DNA from: Flavobacteriaceae bacterium UBA4022
GTDB taxonomy: Bacteria; Bacteroidota; Bacteroidia; Flavobacteriales; Flavobacteriaceae
Length of the DNA: 64,000 bases
Direction of reading: 5' to 3'
Assembly (NCBI GenBank): GCA_002384055.1
Contig: DGAU01000022.1
Location: forward strand, 10,501-74,500
Below the pieces are notes generated by a model. The model made no database searches. It had not been told where the DNA came from and saw only the letters and a program-made list of their open reading frames with translations. Position numbers and translations under genes: made by a program. Positions 42,469 through 50,960 of the stretch are shown piece after piece. Within the stretch, counting starts at the first letter, position 1. Each line of letters starts with the position of its first letter.

Positions 42469-43664
42469 TCGTCGATAGCGTTGTCATTAAAGGCCGAGGG
42501 TAACATCTTTGGGATCAACTTCACCATAATAGGCAGCAGTAGAGAGCCTCCAGGGAGTAAAAAAAGGGTGAGCGAGGGAATCGTCTTACAGACGTCCAAA
42601 AGTTGTTCTTTTACTTTTTGCTTTTCTTCTGGGTTGAGGTCTCTAACAGTCGAAAGGGTCAGAAGCTTAAGTAATTCTCCGCTTTCTAACAGCTCCTTGA
42701 TCAAGCGATTTTTATTGCGCAAAATCATGAGTTTAACCATGTCACTCGAGGTCTTATAGAGGTGTTTTATCGGGTTAGCATGCTCAAAGAGCTTTATTTT
42801 TGTGGCGTGTTGCTGGGAAAATTCTCGAAGGTCCTCAAGGCTATGTTTTGCGCGATCTTTGGCAAAGCCAATACGGTGTTCATAATGATCCAGAAAATCA
42901 ATTTCTTGCGCATCGAGTACTTTGTCGTCCCAAATACCCAGACAGCATACATCCACAAAAAACTGTTTGGCCAAATCTCCAAGAGATTGTATTTGTGTGG
43001 TCAGGGTTTGTCCTGATGCCGAAGCGAAGGCGATCGGCGTTTTAAGCGCGCTTTGCAGCATGTCGATGACCACCAAATCATATTTTTTGGGCTTTTCTTT
43101 ACTTTCTAAAGACCAGGCGCAAGATTGCACTGCCATCAGTTCAAGGGTCTCAAAATTCTCTTTTAGCTTTGTTGCGCTATCCCGGACATAATTATGAAAT
43201 GTCAAGACATCGATATAGAGCAAGACATAAGTAAAGAGCGAGGTGATTTCTGTGTTTTCGATATGGCCATTTTCGTGGAGCCTTGCGTTGATGATGGCCT
43301 CTAGATTCTCAGTGGGACTTTTCGAAAAACTCAATTTTTGTAATAATCCCGGTTTTCCTTTACCAATTTGTTGGTAAAAGGCCACCACCTTTTCGATGGC
43401 TTGCGGGTATTCATGGTCGGGGTGTGCCTTAAAGTAGCAGTATAAAAGGCTATGCAGTAAATTGATTTTGGTGAATTCTTCCTGAGTCAATTGCAAGGGA
43501 CTTACCACCTTATTCCCAATACTGGACAGGGACATTCCGTAAATAAATCCTGAACTTTTGAGCGCAGTATAAAAGGCTAAATCGGAGTCAAAGGGGCTCC
43601 AGAGTGATGTTTTTTCAAACTCTTTGATAAATTTATTGATCCAACCAGCGGAAGACGGGTTCAT
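42465..43664 (-). CDS. LETM1-related protein (biofilm-associated family name)
   Basis: 399 residues. The C-terminal third (about 285-399) resembles the LETM1 ribosome-binding-like domain: SSDMVKLMILRNKNRLIKEL, VRDLNPEEKQKVKEQLLDV, LPGGSLLLPIMVKLIPKMLP. The N-terminal two thirds is helical and not recognised. Flavobacterial members carry the name LETM1-related biofilm-associated protein; biochemical function is unknown. Mitochondrial LETM1 acts in cation exchange, but only one weak hydrophobic stretch is present here. Confidence 0.8.
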   Translation of the reverse strand: MNPSSAGWINKFIKEFEKTSLWSPFDSDLAFYTALKSSGFIYGMSLSSIGNKVVSPLQLTQEEFTKINLLHSLLYCYFKAHPDHEYPQAIEKVVAFYQQIGKGKPGLLQKLSFSKSPTENLEAIINARLHENGHIENTEITSLFTYVLLYIDVLTFHNYVRDSATKLKENFETLELMAVQSCAWSLESKEKPKKYDLVVIDMLQSALKTPIAFASASGQTLTTQIQSLGDLAKQFFVDVCCLGIWDDKVLDAQEIDFLDHYEHRIGFAKDRAKHSLEDLREFSQQHATKIKLFEHANPIKHLYKTSSDMVKLMILRNKNRLIKELLESGELLKLLTLSTVRDLNPEEKQKVKEQLLDVCKTIPSLTLFLLPGGSLLLPIMVKLIPKMLPSAFNDNAIDD

Positions 43665-43730
43665 TTGTTATTTTTGTAAGGTAAGGCGTTACTTCTCGGG
43701 TTAAAAGTAACATAATAGGGGACAAGATTT

Positions 43731-44450
43731 ATGAAAAATACAACGAAAATTTTCGGGCTTTTAGGTGGCGTATTGACCTGCTTTGTGTCCTGGTTTTTGA
43801 TGAGTTCTGATCAAATTGACGGGAATTTTGTGGCCAATACGACAGTAGACATAGCAGACTTTTATGCCTTCGAAGGCCAAAATGCTGACCATACCGTATT
43901 TGTGGTGAACCTCCAGGGACCATTGTCCATTGGCGCAGTCTCGCAAGAGGCCGAGTTCGATCCAGAGGTATTGATTGAATTCAATATCGATAACACTGGT
44001 GATTTTAAGGAAGATCTGGTCATTCAAGCCATCCGCCGAGATTCATTAATGTACTTTTTTGGCCCGGTCGCCATCACCCAACAAGAACAAGGATTGAGTC
44101 ACCAGGTGCAAGTTGCAGCCTTATCAGGGCAAGTTCAAATATCGACCATGGATTCCGTTTATATTTCTGAGGATAACGACTTGAGGCTGTTTGCCGGTCC
44201 AAGACGAGATCCATTTTTCTTTGACCAAGCCCGTTTCAACCAGATACGAGAGGGTATTGCAGCCCCAGAAGGCTTTTCTTCTCCAGCAGAAGCACAAGAT
44301 TATTTCGCGCAATCCAATGTGTTGTCTGTCGTGATTGAGGTACCCAACGAATTACTTGGTGACGCTCCGCCGCATATTGGCAATAGTAATGGATTACAAG
44401 ATTTACCCAATGCCTATAATGTATGGGTATCCACCAAAAGAAAGCAATAA
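43731..44450 (+). CDS. DUF4331 domain secreted protein
   Basis: 239 residues with a signal peptide (about 1-26, ending FLMSSDQ). The DUF4331 start is clear: VANTTVDIADFYAFEGQN and TVFVVNLQGP, then FNIDNTGDFKEDLVIQAI and GPRRDPFFFDQARFNQI. The family is common in marine bacteria and of unknown function. It stops 3 nt before a second DUF4331-like gene. A -7-like TATTTTTG lies at 43669-43676 but has no good -33 partner. Confidence 0.85.
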   Translation: MKNTTKIFGLLGGVLTCFVSWFLMSSDQIDGNFVANTTVDIADFYAFEGQNADHTVFVVNLQGPLSIGAVSQEAEFDPEVLIEFNIDNTGDFKEDLVIQAIRRDSLMYFFGPVAITQQEQGLSHQVQVAALSGQVQISTMDSVYISEDNDLRLFAGPRRDPFFFDQARFNQIREGIAAPEGFSSPAEAQDYFAQSNVLSVVIEVPNELLGDAPPHIGNSNGLQDLPNAYNVWVSTKRKQ

Positions 44451-44453
44451 GTC

Positions 44454-45170
44454 ATGAGGATAAAAAAACAACCTATACTTTATTTGTGTTTTGGCTTAGG
44501 GCTTATGCTTTTAGGCTGTGAAGATGCGGATGACTTTAACAACGTGATCGAGCAAATCAGCTGTACTGATGGCATTCAAAACGGCGATGAAACGGGTGTG
44601 GATTGTGGTGGAGACTGCATACCCTGTCTCAATGGTTTGGATTTTAGTGGTGTTTATGTGCAAGAAGATGCCTTGGGACGTCCTGGAATAAATTTGATAT
44701 TTTCACCCAATAGTGCCTTGCAGAATGCCTATAACTATGCTGCCACCGCATCACGCGGGAGCATGAATCCGATCCAGGGCATGGAGCAAGCGACCTTTCC
44801 TATGGTCTTTCAAACCAGCATCATCGACTATTATCAGCTTTATCAAGACCCTATTGGCCCGGATGTGTCCTACGACACAAATATTCTCGGCATGGATGCT
44901 GCCGTATTCACCGAATTTATTGCCGCCTATGATGCTTTGCAAGTAGCGCCCAATGGTCTCACCACCTACCATAATGGAGATTTATGGTTTACCGGAAGAA
45001 GACTCTCCGACGATGTTATGGATGATACCTTATTATTGCTTTTTGGCGGCCCAGACGGCAGCCGTTTTGACGGAGTCAATGCCCCTTTGCTGACCAGAGA
45101 TGAGGTAGATTCAGGGAATCGTGACTTTGGCCTCCCTTTTCCGTATTTAGAAGCACCCTTGCAGGACTAA
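44454..45170 (+). CDS. DUF4331-like lipoprotein with Cys-rich motif
   Basis: 238 residues. Lipoprotein signal ending LLGC (Cys22), then the Cys motif CTDGIQNGDETGVDCGGDC-type repeat (about 37-58) found in many secreted flavobacterial proteins. The remainder (LGRPGINLIFSP, WFTGRRLSDDVMDDTLLLLF, FPYLEAPLQD) resembles the C-terminal half of DUF4331 proteins. With its neighbour it may represent the two halves of one DUF4331 protein made as separate chains. Function unknown. No terminator is seen in the 50-bp gap to the convergent tspO. Confidence 0.78.
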   Translation: MRIKKQPILYLCFGLGLMLLGCEDADDFNNVIEQISCTDGIQNGDETGVDCGGDCIPCLNGLDFSGVYVQEDALGRPGINLIFSPNSALQNAYNYAATASRGSMNPIQGMEQATFPMVFQTSIIDYYQLYQDPIGPDVSYDTNILGMDAAVFTEFIAAYDALQVAPNGLTTYHNGDLWFTGRRLSDDVMDDTLLLLFGGPDGSRFDGVNAPLLTRDEVDSGNRDFGLPFPYLEAPLQD

Positions 45171-45220
45171 AGTATGCGCCCCAACAATCAAGGGTTTGGA
45201 TGGCTATAGATCATATTAGA

Positions 45221-45691
45221 TTACGCCGGATTGAATAAGACAATATAGGCATTGAGTGATGCAGCCACAATTAACCACAAAATATAAGGGGCTAACAGCA
45301 ATGTATAGGCCTTTTGGTCTTTAAAAAAAAGCTTGGCCATATAGGTTACGGTGACCAATAAAGCAATCAAAATCAAAAGTCCCAATAGGGTTTGGTGTAG
45401 GCCAAAAAAGACAGGGTTCCAGGCGACATTCAAGAGCCACGCTATAGGGAACCAACGCATGAGCGCCTTGCTGTTTTTTTGATGGAGCGAAAGGCGATAA
45501 AGATAAAGCGAAAAGGCAATCATGATGGTTGACCAGGCTAAGCCAAACACAAAGCCTGGCGGGGTCCAAGGGGCTTGATTTAATGATGCATACCAAAGGC
45601 TTGTGACGCCAGGAGTCGTTGCGAAACTACCTAAATAAAGCCCAAAAAAGTTAAGAAAAAACCAAGCGCTGCCTTTTAAAAACTCAGACAT
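45221..45691 (-). CDS. tspO: TspO/MBR family protein
   Basis: 156 residues, five membrane segments, Trp-rich. Family landmarks: TTPGVTSLWYASLNQAPWTPPGFVF-type first loop (WYASLNQAPWTPPG), FGLAWSTIMIAFSLYLY, LLNVAWNPVFFGL. TspO binds tetrapyrroles; in Rhodobacter it controls carotenoid gene expression. It is the last gene of the carotenoid operon, overlapping crtY by 8 bp, consistent with a tetrapyrrole or carotenoid link. Confidence 0.93.
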   Translation of the reverse strand: MSEFLKGSAWFFLNFFGLYLGSFATTPGVTSLWYASLNQAPWTPPGFVFGLAWSTIMIAFSLYLYRLSLHQKNSKALMRWFPIAWLLNVAWNPVFFGLHQTLLGLLILIALLVTVTYMAKLFFKDQKAYTLLLAPYILWLIVAASLNAYIVLFNPA

Positions 45692-46388
45692 GCTTTGCGC
45701 TCTTTTTGCGGCGTTGTTCTAACCAATTGCTGACCAAAACAATGGTCAGTAACATACCAAGATTATAGATGGTGTCTTCCACCGGAATGGTGCCCAAGCG
45801 CAGGCCAAAATTCTCACTGTTGTTATACCAAACCACGGGTTCCGGAAGGCCGCTACCGGTCAGGACTCCATTGACCATAAAGAATGGTACCGAAATGATA
45901 GCAAAGCTTACAAAAAATGTCCGAAATAGATCTGCGTTGTAATTATTGGTCAGTCCCAAGACCAAAAGCGCGAAGGAGAAACTCGTCGCTGTATACCAAT
46001 TGGTGTAACCGTACCAGAGGCTGATAACCAAAAGAGAGCTGAGTATTAAAAAAACACGTTGTGCGTTTATTTGAGACAGCGACCATTGGGGCTTAAGCCG
46101 GGCAATAGTGTAATGGGTAAACAAACAGGCATATGGGATACAAACAAAAAACAACCACTCTTCTAGGGGAAGACCCCAAAGGCTGATACCGGTCAAGTAA
46201 TCGGGGTTAAACCCCCAAAAACCGTGTTGTGTGAAATAGATGTCCCAAGGGATAAAGATCAGCATCATGACCAGAATCCCAGGAAAAACGGTAGACCAAT
46301 GTTTGTAAAATTGAATTTTTGGATGAAACGAAAAAAGAAAAGGCACAGCCAAAGACCCTAGATTCAACCATAAATACAATTGGCTCAT
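45684..46388 (-). CDS. crtY: Lycopene beta-cyclase, heterodimeric-type domain protein
   Basis: 234 residues with about six or seven membrane segments and two copies of the TIGR03462 lycopene cyclase domain, recognisable by WDIYFTQHGFWGFNPDYLTG and LPLEEWLFFVCIPYACLF in the first and GTIPVEDTIYNLGMLL in the second. It should convert lycopene to beta-carotene. Unrelated to the FAD-type CrtY; equivalent to actinobacterial CrtYc-CrtYd fused. Separated from crtZ by 1 nt. Confidence 0.88.
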   Translation of the reverse strand: MSQLYLWLNLGSLAVPFLFSFHPKIQFYKHWSTVFPGILVMMLIFIPWDIYFTQHGFWGFNPDYLTGISLWGLPLEEWLFFVCIPYACLFTHYTIARLKPQWSLSQINAQRVFLILSSLLVISLWYGYTNWYTATSFSFALLVLGLTNNYNADLFRTFFVSFAIISVPFFMVNGVLTGSGLPEPVVWYNNSENFGLRLGTIPVEDTIYNLGMLLTIVLVSNWLEQRRKKSAKHV

Positions 46389-46389
46389 A

Positions 46390-46845
46390 TCAGTTTTTTT
46401 TGAAGTACTTCAGAGGTGGTACAAGCATTCCATAGCACTCACCCTTGTCTTTGCCTAAATGCTTATGATGGATTTTGTGTGCTCTACGGATACCTCTAGC
46501 ATACCAGTTATTGGCATTGCGAAACATCTTAAAACGCTGATGAATAAAAATGTCATGCACCAAAAAATAGGCAATTCCGTAAGCAAAAATACCCAATCCA
46601 ATGGGTAATCCTGGCCAAAAGCCATAATGCTTCCAGCTGATAAAGCATAGGATACTGACCGTGGCATAGAAAATAAAAAAGGCATCATTGCGCTCCCACC
46701 AACTGCCATGATCTTTGTGATGATGGTCTTTGTGGAGTGACCACAAAAATCCATGCATGATGTATTTATGGGTGAACCAGGCCATGAATTCCATGACGCT
46801 GAAGGTGGTTAAAAAAACAAGAATCCAAAGAAAAAACTGCATCAT
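46390..46845 (-). CDS. crtZ: Beta-carotene 3-hydroxylase
   Basis: 151 residues, four hydrophobic segments. Di-iron histidine motifs: HKYIMHGFLWSLHKDHHH, HDIFIHQRF and RRAHKIHHKHLG. It hydroxylates beta-carotene at C3 and C3' to zeaxanthin, the expected yellow pigment end product of this operon. Its start shares a base with the crtB stop at 46845. Confidence 0.93.
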   Translation of the reverse strand: MMQFFLWILVFLTTFSVMEFMAWFTHKYIMHGFLWSLHKDHHHKDHGSWWERNDAFFIFYATVSILCFISWKHYGFWPGLPIGLGIFAYGIAYFLVHDIFIHQRFKMFRNANNWYARGIRRAHKIHHKHLGKDKGECYGMLVPPLKYFKKN

Positions 46846-47687
46846 TAACGAACTAATTTGAGGTGGAACTTAACATAACTACGGGTCAAGAGACCAAATT
46901 TTTCATAATTTGGCACCCGAATACGGGTATTTTTTATTTCAAGAGCGGGTGTGTTGCTCAGCTTTTTGAGTAATCTTCTATAATAGCGATAGGCCATAAA
47001 TACACCAAATTTTGCTTCTGAGGGTAGGCCTAAAATGCCTTCATAGCCTTTCTGAAAATCAAGCTCAATCTCAGCAATAATCGCTCGCTTGGCTTTTTCA
47101 TCCAAAGCGGCCAAGTTGGTATTCGGAAAATAAGAGCGGTTCAGATCATCATAATCGGCTTTAAGGTCTCTGAGAAAGTTAACTTTTTGAAAAGCAGACC
47201 CAAGGTGCATGGCCGATTCCTTTAACTGGTCATATTGTTGTTGACGTCCCTTGACAAAAATCTTCAAACACATCAGGCCGACAACGTCTGCAGACCCATA
47301 AATGTATTTTTCATACTCTTCTTTGGTCTTATAAACACTTTTGGTCAAATCCAGTTTCATGCTGTCCATAAAGGCGTCTATAAGGTGTTGATCGACGCCG
47401 TATTTATGCACGGTATGTTGGAAGGCATTAAGGATGGGGTTTAAGCTGATTTTTTCGGAAATGGCAAGTTCTAAATCTACTTCAAATCGACTGAATAGGA
47501 CGTTTTTGTCATAGTCGTGAAAGGAATCCACAATTTCATCAGCCAGCCGCACAAAGCCATAGATGTTATAAATGTCTTGCCTAATTTCTGGGGCAAGCAT
47601 TTTGGTAGCCAATGAAAATGAAGTGCTGTAGGTATGGGTTACATTTTCACTGCACGATTCAGATATGGTATCAAAGAGTGCTTTCAT
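46845..47687 (-). CDS. crtB: Phytoene synthase
   Basis: 280 residues. The two prenyl diphosphate-binding Asp motifs are RLADEIVDSF (around 48-57) and DLKADYDDLNRSYFP (around 173-187). It condenses two geranylgeranyl diphosphates into phytoene. Overlaps crtI by 4 bp and crtZ by 1 bp, a tightly coupled operon. Confidence 0.95.
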   Translation of the reverse strand: MKALFDTISESCSENVTHTYSTSFSLATKMLAPEIRQDIYNIYGFVRLADEIVDSFHDYDKNVLFSRFEVDLELAISEKISLNPILNAFQHTVHKYGVDQHLIDAFMDSMKLDLTKSVYKTKEEYEKYIYGSADVVGLMCLKIFVKGRQQQYDQLKESAMHLGSAFQKVNFLRDLKADYDDLNRSYFPNTNLAALDEKAKRAIIAEIELDFQKGYEGILGLPSEAKFGVFMAYRYYRRLLKKLSNTPALEIKNTRIRVPNYEKFGLLTRSYVKFHLKLVR

Positions 47688-49153
47688 TTTTGCTTTAGAT
47701 GTTTTTCAATCAATCCTGACACGATCTTGCCCGAAATCAATGCGGGCGGCACTCCTGGTCCGGGAACTGTTAATTGACCAGTAAAATACAAACCATCGAC
47801 TTTTTTACTTTTTAGTTTGGGCCGCAAAAATGCCGTCTGTAATAATGTGTTTGCCAACCCATAGGCATTGCCCTTAAACGAGTTATAATCTTCAATAAAA
47901 TCTTTGAGACAAAAACTCTCTTTAAAGATAATATTTTTTTGAATTTTCTGCTCTGTCAACTGCTCAAATCGGTCGACGATTTTCTGAAAATAAATATCAC
48001 GTAACTCAGGCGTGTCCTCTATTCCGACGGCTAACGGGATGAGAAAAATACCGGCTTCTTTACCGCTAGGAGCGGCATTATCATCTGTAATGGAGGGGAA
48101 GCTAGCATAGAACAAAGGGTCTTTTGGCCACTGTGGATCATCGTAGATACATTTGGCATGCTCCGCAAAGGAAACATCAAAAAACAAGGTATGGTGTTCT
48201 ACATTTTTCAGTTTTTTATCAAAACCAACGTAGAACAATAGTGAGGAAGGTGCAAATACTTTTTTGTTCCAATAGGCCTCGGAATACTGGCGATAGGCCT
48301 TTGGTAATAATGTTTCGGTATGATGGTAGTCCGCCCCGCTGAGGACATAGTCAAAATTAAGGCTTTGATCATTAACCACAATTCCAGTAGTTCTATTGCC
48401 TTCCAAGGTAATGGATTGAACGCCGTGATTGGTTTTGAAGGTTACTCCCAGCTCTTGAGCCAACTGCGTCATGGCAGCCACGACACTATACATCCCATTT
48501 TTTGGGTGAAAAGTACCTAGCCCAAAATCTGCATAATTCATGAAACTGTAAAATGCTGGCGTATTGGATGGTTTTGCACCCAGAAAAAGTACAGGAAACT
48601 CCAAGATAGAAATGAGTTTGGGGTTTTCAAATGAAGACCTTACTTCGCGGCTGATGGTACTGAAAAACTGTCCAATTTTCTTGGCGGTCTTAGGGGTGAC
48701 CAATTCTAAAGGAGAAATACCGGGGCGATAGACCAAATCTTTGATCGCGATGTTATAATTGTCTAAGGCCTCGTCGATGAACTTTTGCAATTTCTGCGCA
48801 CTGCCTTTTTCTTCTCGCTCGAATGCTGCCTTAATTTTTTCTAAGGTGTCTTCGATGGTAATCACATCAGATGGTCCAAAATAAACGGCATAAGCTGGGT
48901 TGAGCTTGATCAGGTCATAGTATTGTTCTGGTGTTCTGCCAAAATCGCTAAAAAATTGCTCAAAGACATCTGGCATCCAATACCAAGTTGGGCCCATATC
49001 AAAGGTAAACCCGTCTTTTTTGAGTTGTCTTGCGCGTCCACCGAGGGTTGCATTTTTTTCGAAAACGGTCACTTGGTGCCCTGATTGTGCTAAATAACAT
49101 GAGGCCGCAAGGGCTGAAAAACCCGACCCAATAATTGCAATTTTTTGATTCAT
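47684..49153 (-). CDS. crtI: Phytoene desaturase
   Basis: 489 residues. FAD-binding IAIIGSGFSALAASCYLAQS at the N-terminus with GGRARQLKKDGFTFDMGPTW, and the C-terminal carotenoid desaturase signature YFTGQLTVPGPGVPPALISG. It converts phytoene to lycopene. It starts 24 nt after the MerR-type regulator and is probably in the same transcript. Confidence 0.95.
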   Translation of the reverse strand: MNQKIAIIGSGFSALAASCYLAQSGHQVTVFEKNATLGGRARQLKKDGFTFDMGPTWYWMPDVFEQFFSDFGRTPEQYYDLIKLNPAYAVYFGPSDVITIEDTLEKIKAAFEREEKGSAQKLQKFIDEALDNYNIAIKDLVYRPGISPLELVTPKTAKKIGQFFSTISREVRSSFENPKLISILEFPVLFLGAKPSNTPAFYSFMNYADFGLGTFHPKNGMYSVVAAMTQLAQELGVTFKTNHGVQSITLEGNRTTGIVVNDQSLNFDYVLSGADYHHTETLLPKAYRQYSEAYWNKKVFAPSSLLFYVGFDKKLKNVEHHTLFFDVSFAEHAKCIYDDPQWPKDPLFYASFPSITDDNAAPSGKEAGIFLIPLAVGIEDTPELRDIYFQKIVDRFEQLTEQKIQKNIIFKESFCLKDFIEDYNSFKGNAYGLANTLLQTAFLRPKLKSKKVDGLYFTGQLTVPGPGVPPALISGKIVSGLIEKHLKQK

Positions 49154-49177
49154 CGTCCTTAGTAAAGCATTAAATTT

Positions 49178-50086
49178 TTAGAGGGAAAAAGTTTGTAAAT
49201 GACGGGTTAAGTCTTCTAAGTTATAAATGAGGCGGGTAATTGGGCCGAGACTCCCTGGCTTAATACCTTGAATTTTACTCCCCATGAGCCACAGCTTGTA
49301 TTGGCCTTCACTCTTGACTTGTGCCTGAAAGGTTTTAACATATTCAGCAACACTCTGCTCATCGGGCTTAACCGTAAAATAAGAGAAAAAGATCATCTCA
49401 TCGTAATGCTTGGTCAAGTGCTCTAGGTTGTCTATGGGGATATTAGTGCCTAAATAGAGCGTTTGGTGCCCTTGATTAAGTAAAGTGTAGTTGGCGAAAA
49501 GCAAGCCGATTTCGTGAATTTCATTATGGGGTAAGAACAACGCAAATTTCGGTTTTTTGTTTTTATCAATGGAGTTTTGCGCCTTGAGTATATTTTCAAT
49601 AATCTTTTGCTTGATCAATTCCGAGATAAATCTTTCATGGACAGGGTCGATGGTTCCGGTCTGCCAGAGCAAGCCTATGTCATTGAGTAGGGCAATGAAT
49701 ATATCAAAGAAAATAGATTCGAATGATGCCTTGCGGGTAAGGGCATAATAGGTTTTGTCAAACAGAGCTTGATCAAAATCGAACATAGCCTGCTTAAAAT
49801 GATGCAAGGCATGGTGCTGCACTTGCTCTTCATTTGACTCACCAATGATCTGGGTGATCTCAGCGCTTTTTAACTGCGCAATTTTTGAGATTTTATAGCC
49901 CTCATTGTATAGAAAGGCAATATTGAGCAGTTTGGTCATATTGACCATATCATAATGCCGAATGTTGGTTTTGGTACGTTTGGGTTCGAGTAAATCGTAG
50001 CGCTTCTCCCATATTCTAATGGTATGGGCCTTGATGCCAGTAAGATTCTCGAGATCTTTTATGCTAAATTCGGTTTTGACACTCAT
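49178..50086 (-). CDS. CarH-like MerR family regulator with cobalamin-binding domain
   Basis: 302 residues. MerR DNA-binding domain at about 5-75 (SIKDLENLTGIKAHTIRIWE), helical B12 cap domain about 85-175 and a B12-binding Rossmann domain from about 180. ExHxxG is present as EIHEIG, giving a candidate lower ligand His191. The cap motif Wx9E is kept (Trp141, Glu151), but the His after Glu is Arg152 and the residue after Trp, the upper His ligand in Thermus CarH, is Gln142. It likely represses crtI-B-Z-Y-tspO immediately downstream, perhaps in response to adenosylcobalamin or light. Confidence 0.88.
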   Translation of the reverse strand: MSVKTEFSIKDLENLTGIKAHTIRIWEKRYDLLEPKRTKTNIRHYDMVNMTKLLNIAFLYNEGYKISKIAQLKSAEITQIIGESNEEQVQHHALHHFKQAMFDFDQALFDKTYYALTRKASFESIFFDIFIALLNDIGLLWQTGTIDPVHERFISELIKQKIIENILKAQNSIDKNKKPKFALFLPHNEIHEIGLLFANYTLLNQGHQTLYLGTNIPIDNLEHLTKHYDEMIFFSYFTVKPDEQSVAEYVKTFQAQVKSEGQYKLWLMGSKIQGIKPGSLGPITRLIYNLEDLTRHLQTFSL

Positions 50087-50247
50087 TTCCCTATATTTGG
50101 GTTAAAGATAGAGAAATTTGATACTGAAAGGCCTATTTTGTTTAGTTTTTTAGCGGGTTTAATGAACAGAAAATAAGACGACGTCCGTCATTAATGAAAA
50201 GCTCAGGATCAGATCAAAAAAACTTTAAATTGCGTTCAAATATTTTC

Positions 50248-50579
50248 ATGAAATTGAATTTCCCAATAGTTTATAAGGAATACCGCCCAGAGCTCAACGC
50301 ACTATGTGCAGCAGCAGTATTGTTAGTTTTATTATTCCATTTAGATGTTGAATGGATGCAAGGAGGGTTTCTTGGGTTAGATGTATTCTGAGTACTCTCA
50401 GGATATTTTATGAGCAGAAATATCATTTATGAACTTCAAGAAGGAAAATTTTCGTTTTATAATTTTTATCTTTTGATGCTGGACACCTCACAAAGCAGGG
50501 CTCCAAAGAACTTGGTCAAAAGCTAAAAAAGAAACACCCTGAATTGTTTCATATAAAGATAAAAAAAGAGCTCAAATAA
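50248..50579 (+). pseudogene. Remnant of an acyltransferase-3 (OafA-like) / SGNH protein
   Basis: From ATG 50248 the frame reads a typical acyltransferase start (YRPELNALCAAAVLLVLLFH, GGFLGLDVF) and is broken by TGA 50389-50391 where Phe is expected in DVFFVLSGY. Past the stop it continues VLSGYFMSRNIIYELQEGKF to about 50470. In a different frame from 50475 comes DAGHLTKQGSKELGQKL, the DxxH end of an SGNH hydrolase domain, to TAA 50577-50579. So a nonsense change and a large internal deletion joined the two ends of one gene of about 600 codons. The same frame is open upstream to 50194. Region 50087-50193 holds nothing else clear. Confidence 0.8.
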
Positions 50580-50587
50580 ATGAGCTC
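50561..50587 (-). terminator. Terminator for the tRNA transcript
   Basis: GAGCTCA (50568-50574) and TGAGCTC (50581-50587), 7-bp stem with 6-nt loop; on - it is followed by T7 (A tract at 50561-50567 on +). It lies about 105 nt past tRNA-Leu. Confidence 0.65.
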
Positions 50588-50692
50588 AAATTAAAAAAGT
50601 AAAAAAATTAAATTTTAAGAAAAAAAGATATAATTCCCGTTGGTAATATTTCTTCTATAGTAAAGCTTTAATTCACTATCGTGTTGTAATAG

Positions 50693-50776
50693 TACCGAGA
50701 ATGGGAATCGAACCCACACGCCCTAACGGACACATGGCCCTCAACCATGCCTGTCTACCAATTCCAGCACCTCGGT
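50693..50776 (-). tRNA. tRNA-Leu (anticodon GAG)
   Basis: 84 nt with a long variable arm. Acceptor ACCGAGG pairs with TCTCGGT, D arm contains AATTGGTAGAC, anticodon stem CATGG/CCATG encloses loop TTGAGGG, T arm GGGTTCGATTCCC. Discriminator A; the CCA end is not encoded (followed by CTA). Confidence 0.95.
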
Positions 50777-50793
50777 ATACCTTTATTCAAACC

Positions 50794-50822
50794 AAAAAGC
50801 CGACGCTAATGCTCGACTTTTT
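50794..50822 (-). terminator. Hairpin between the two tRNA genes
   Basis: On -, AAAGTCGA-GC and GC-GTCGGCTTT form a bulged stem around ATTA, followed by T5. It could be a weak terminator or a processing structure between tRNA-Lys and tRNA-Leu. Confidence 0.45.
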
Positions 50823-50823
50823 T

Positions 50824-50899
50824 TGGTGACCTGGCTGGGGCTCGAACCCAGGACCACCTCCTTAAAAGGGAGGTGCTCTACCAACTGAGCTACCAGGTC
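50824..50899 (-). tRNA. tRNA-Lys (anticodon TTT)
   Basis: 76 nt including encoded CCA. Acceptor GACCTGG/CCAGGTC, D arm TAGCTCAGTTGGTAGAGCA, anticodon stem CCTCC/GGAGG with loop CTTTTAA, T arm GGGTTCGAGCCC. First gene of a two-tRNA transcript. Confidence 0.97.
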
Positions 50900-50960
50900 T
50901 TTATAAATATGACTCAAAAACATGGGTCAATACGCTTGCCAGTTTCTGGCTTAGCGGCTG

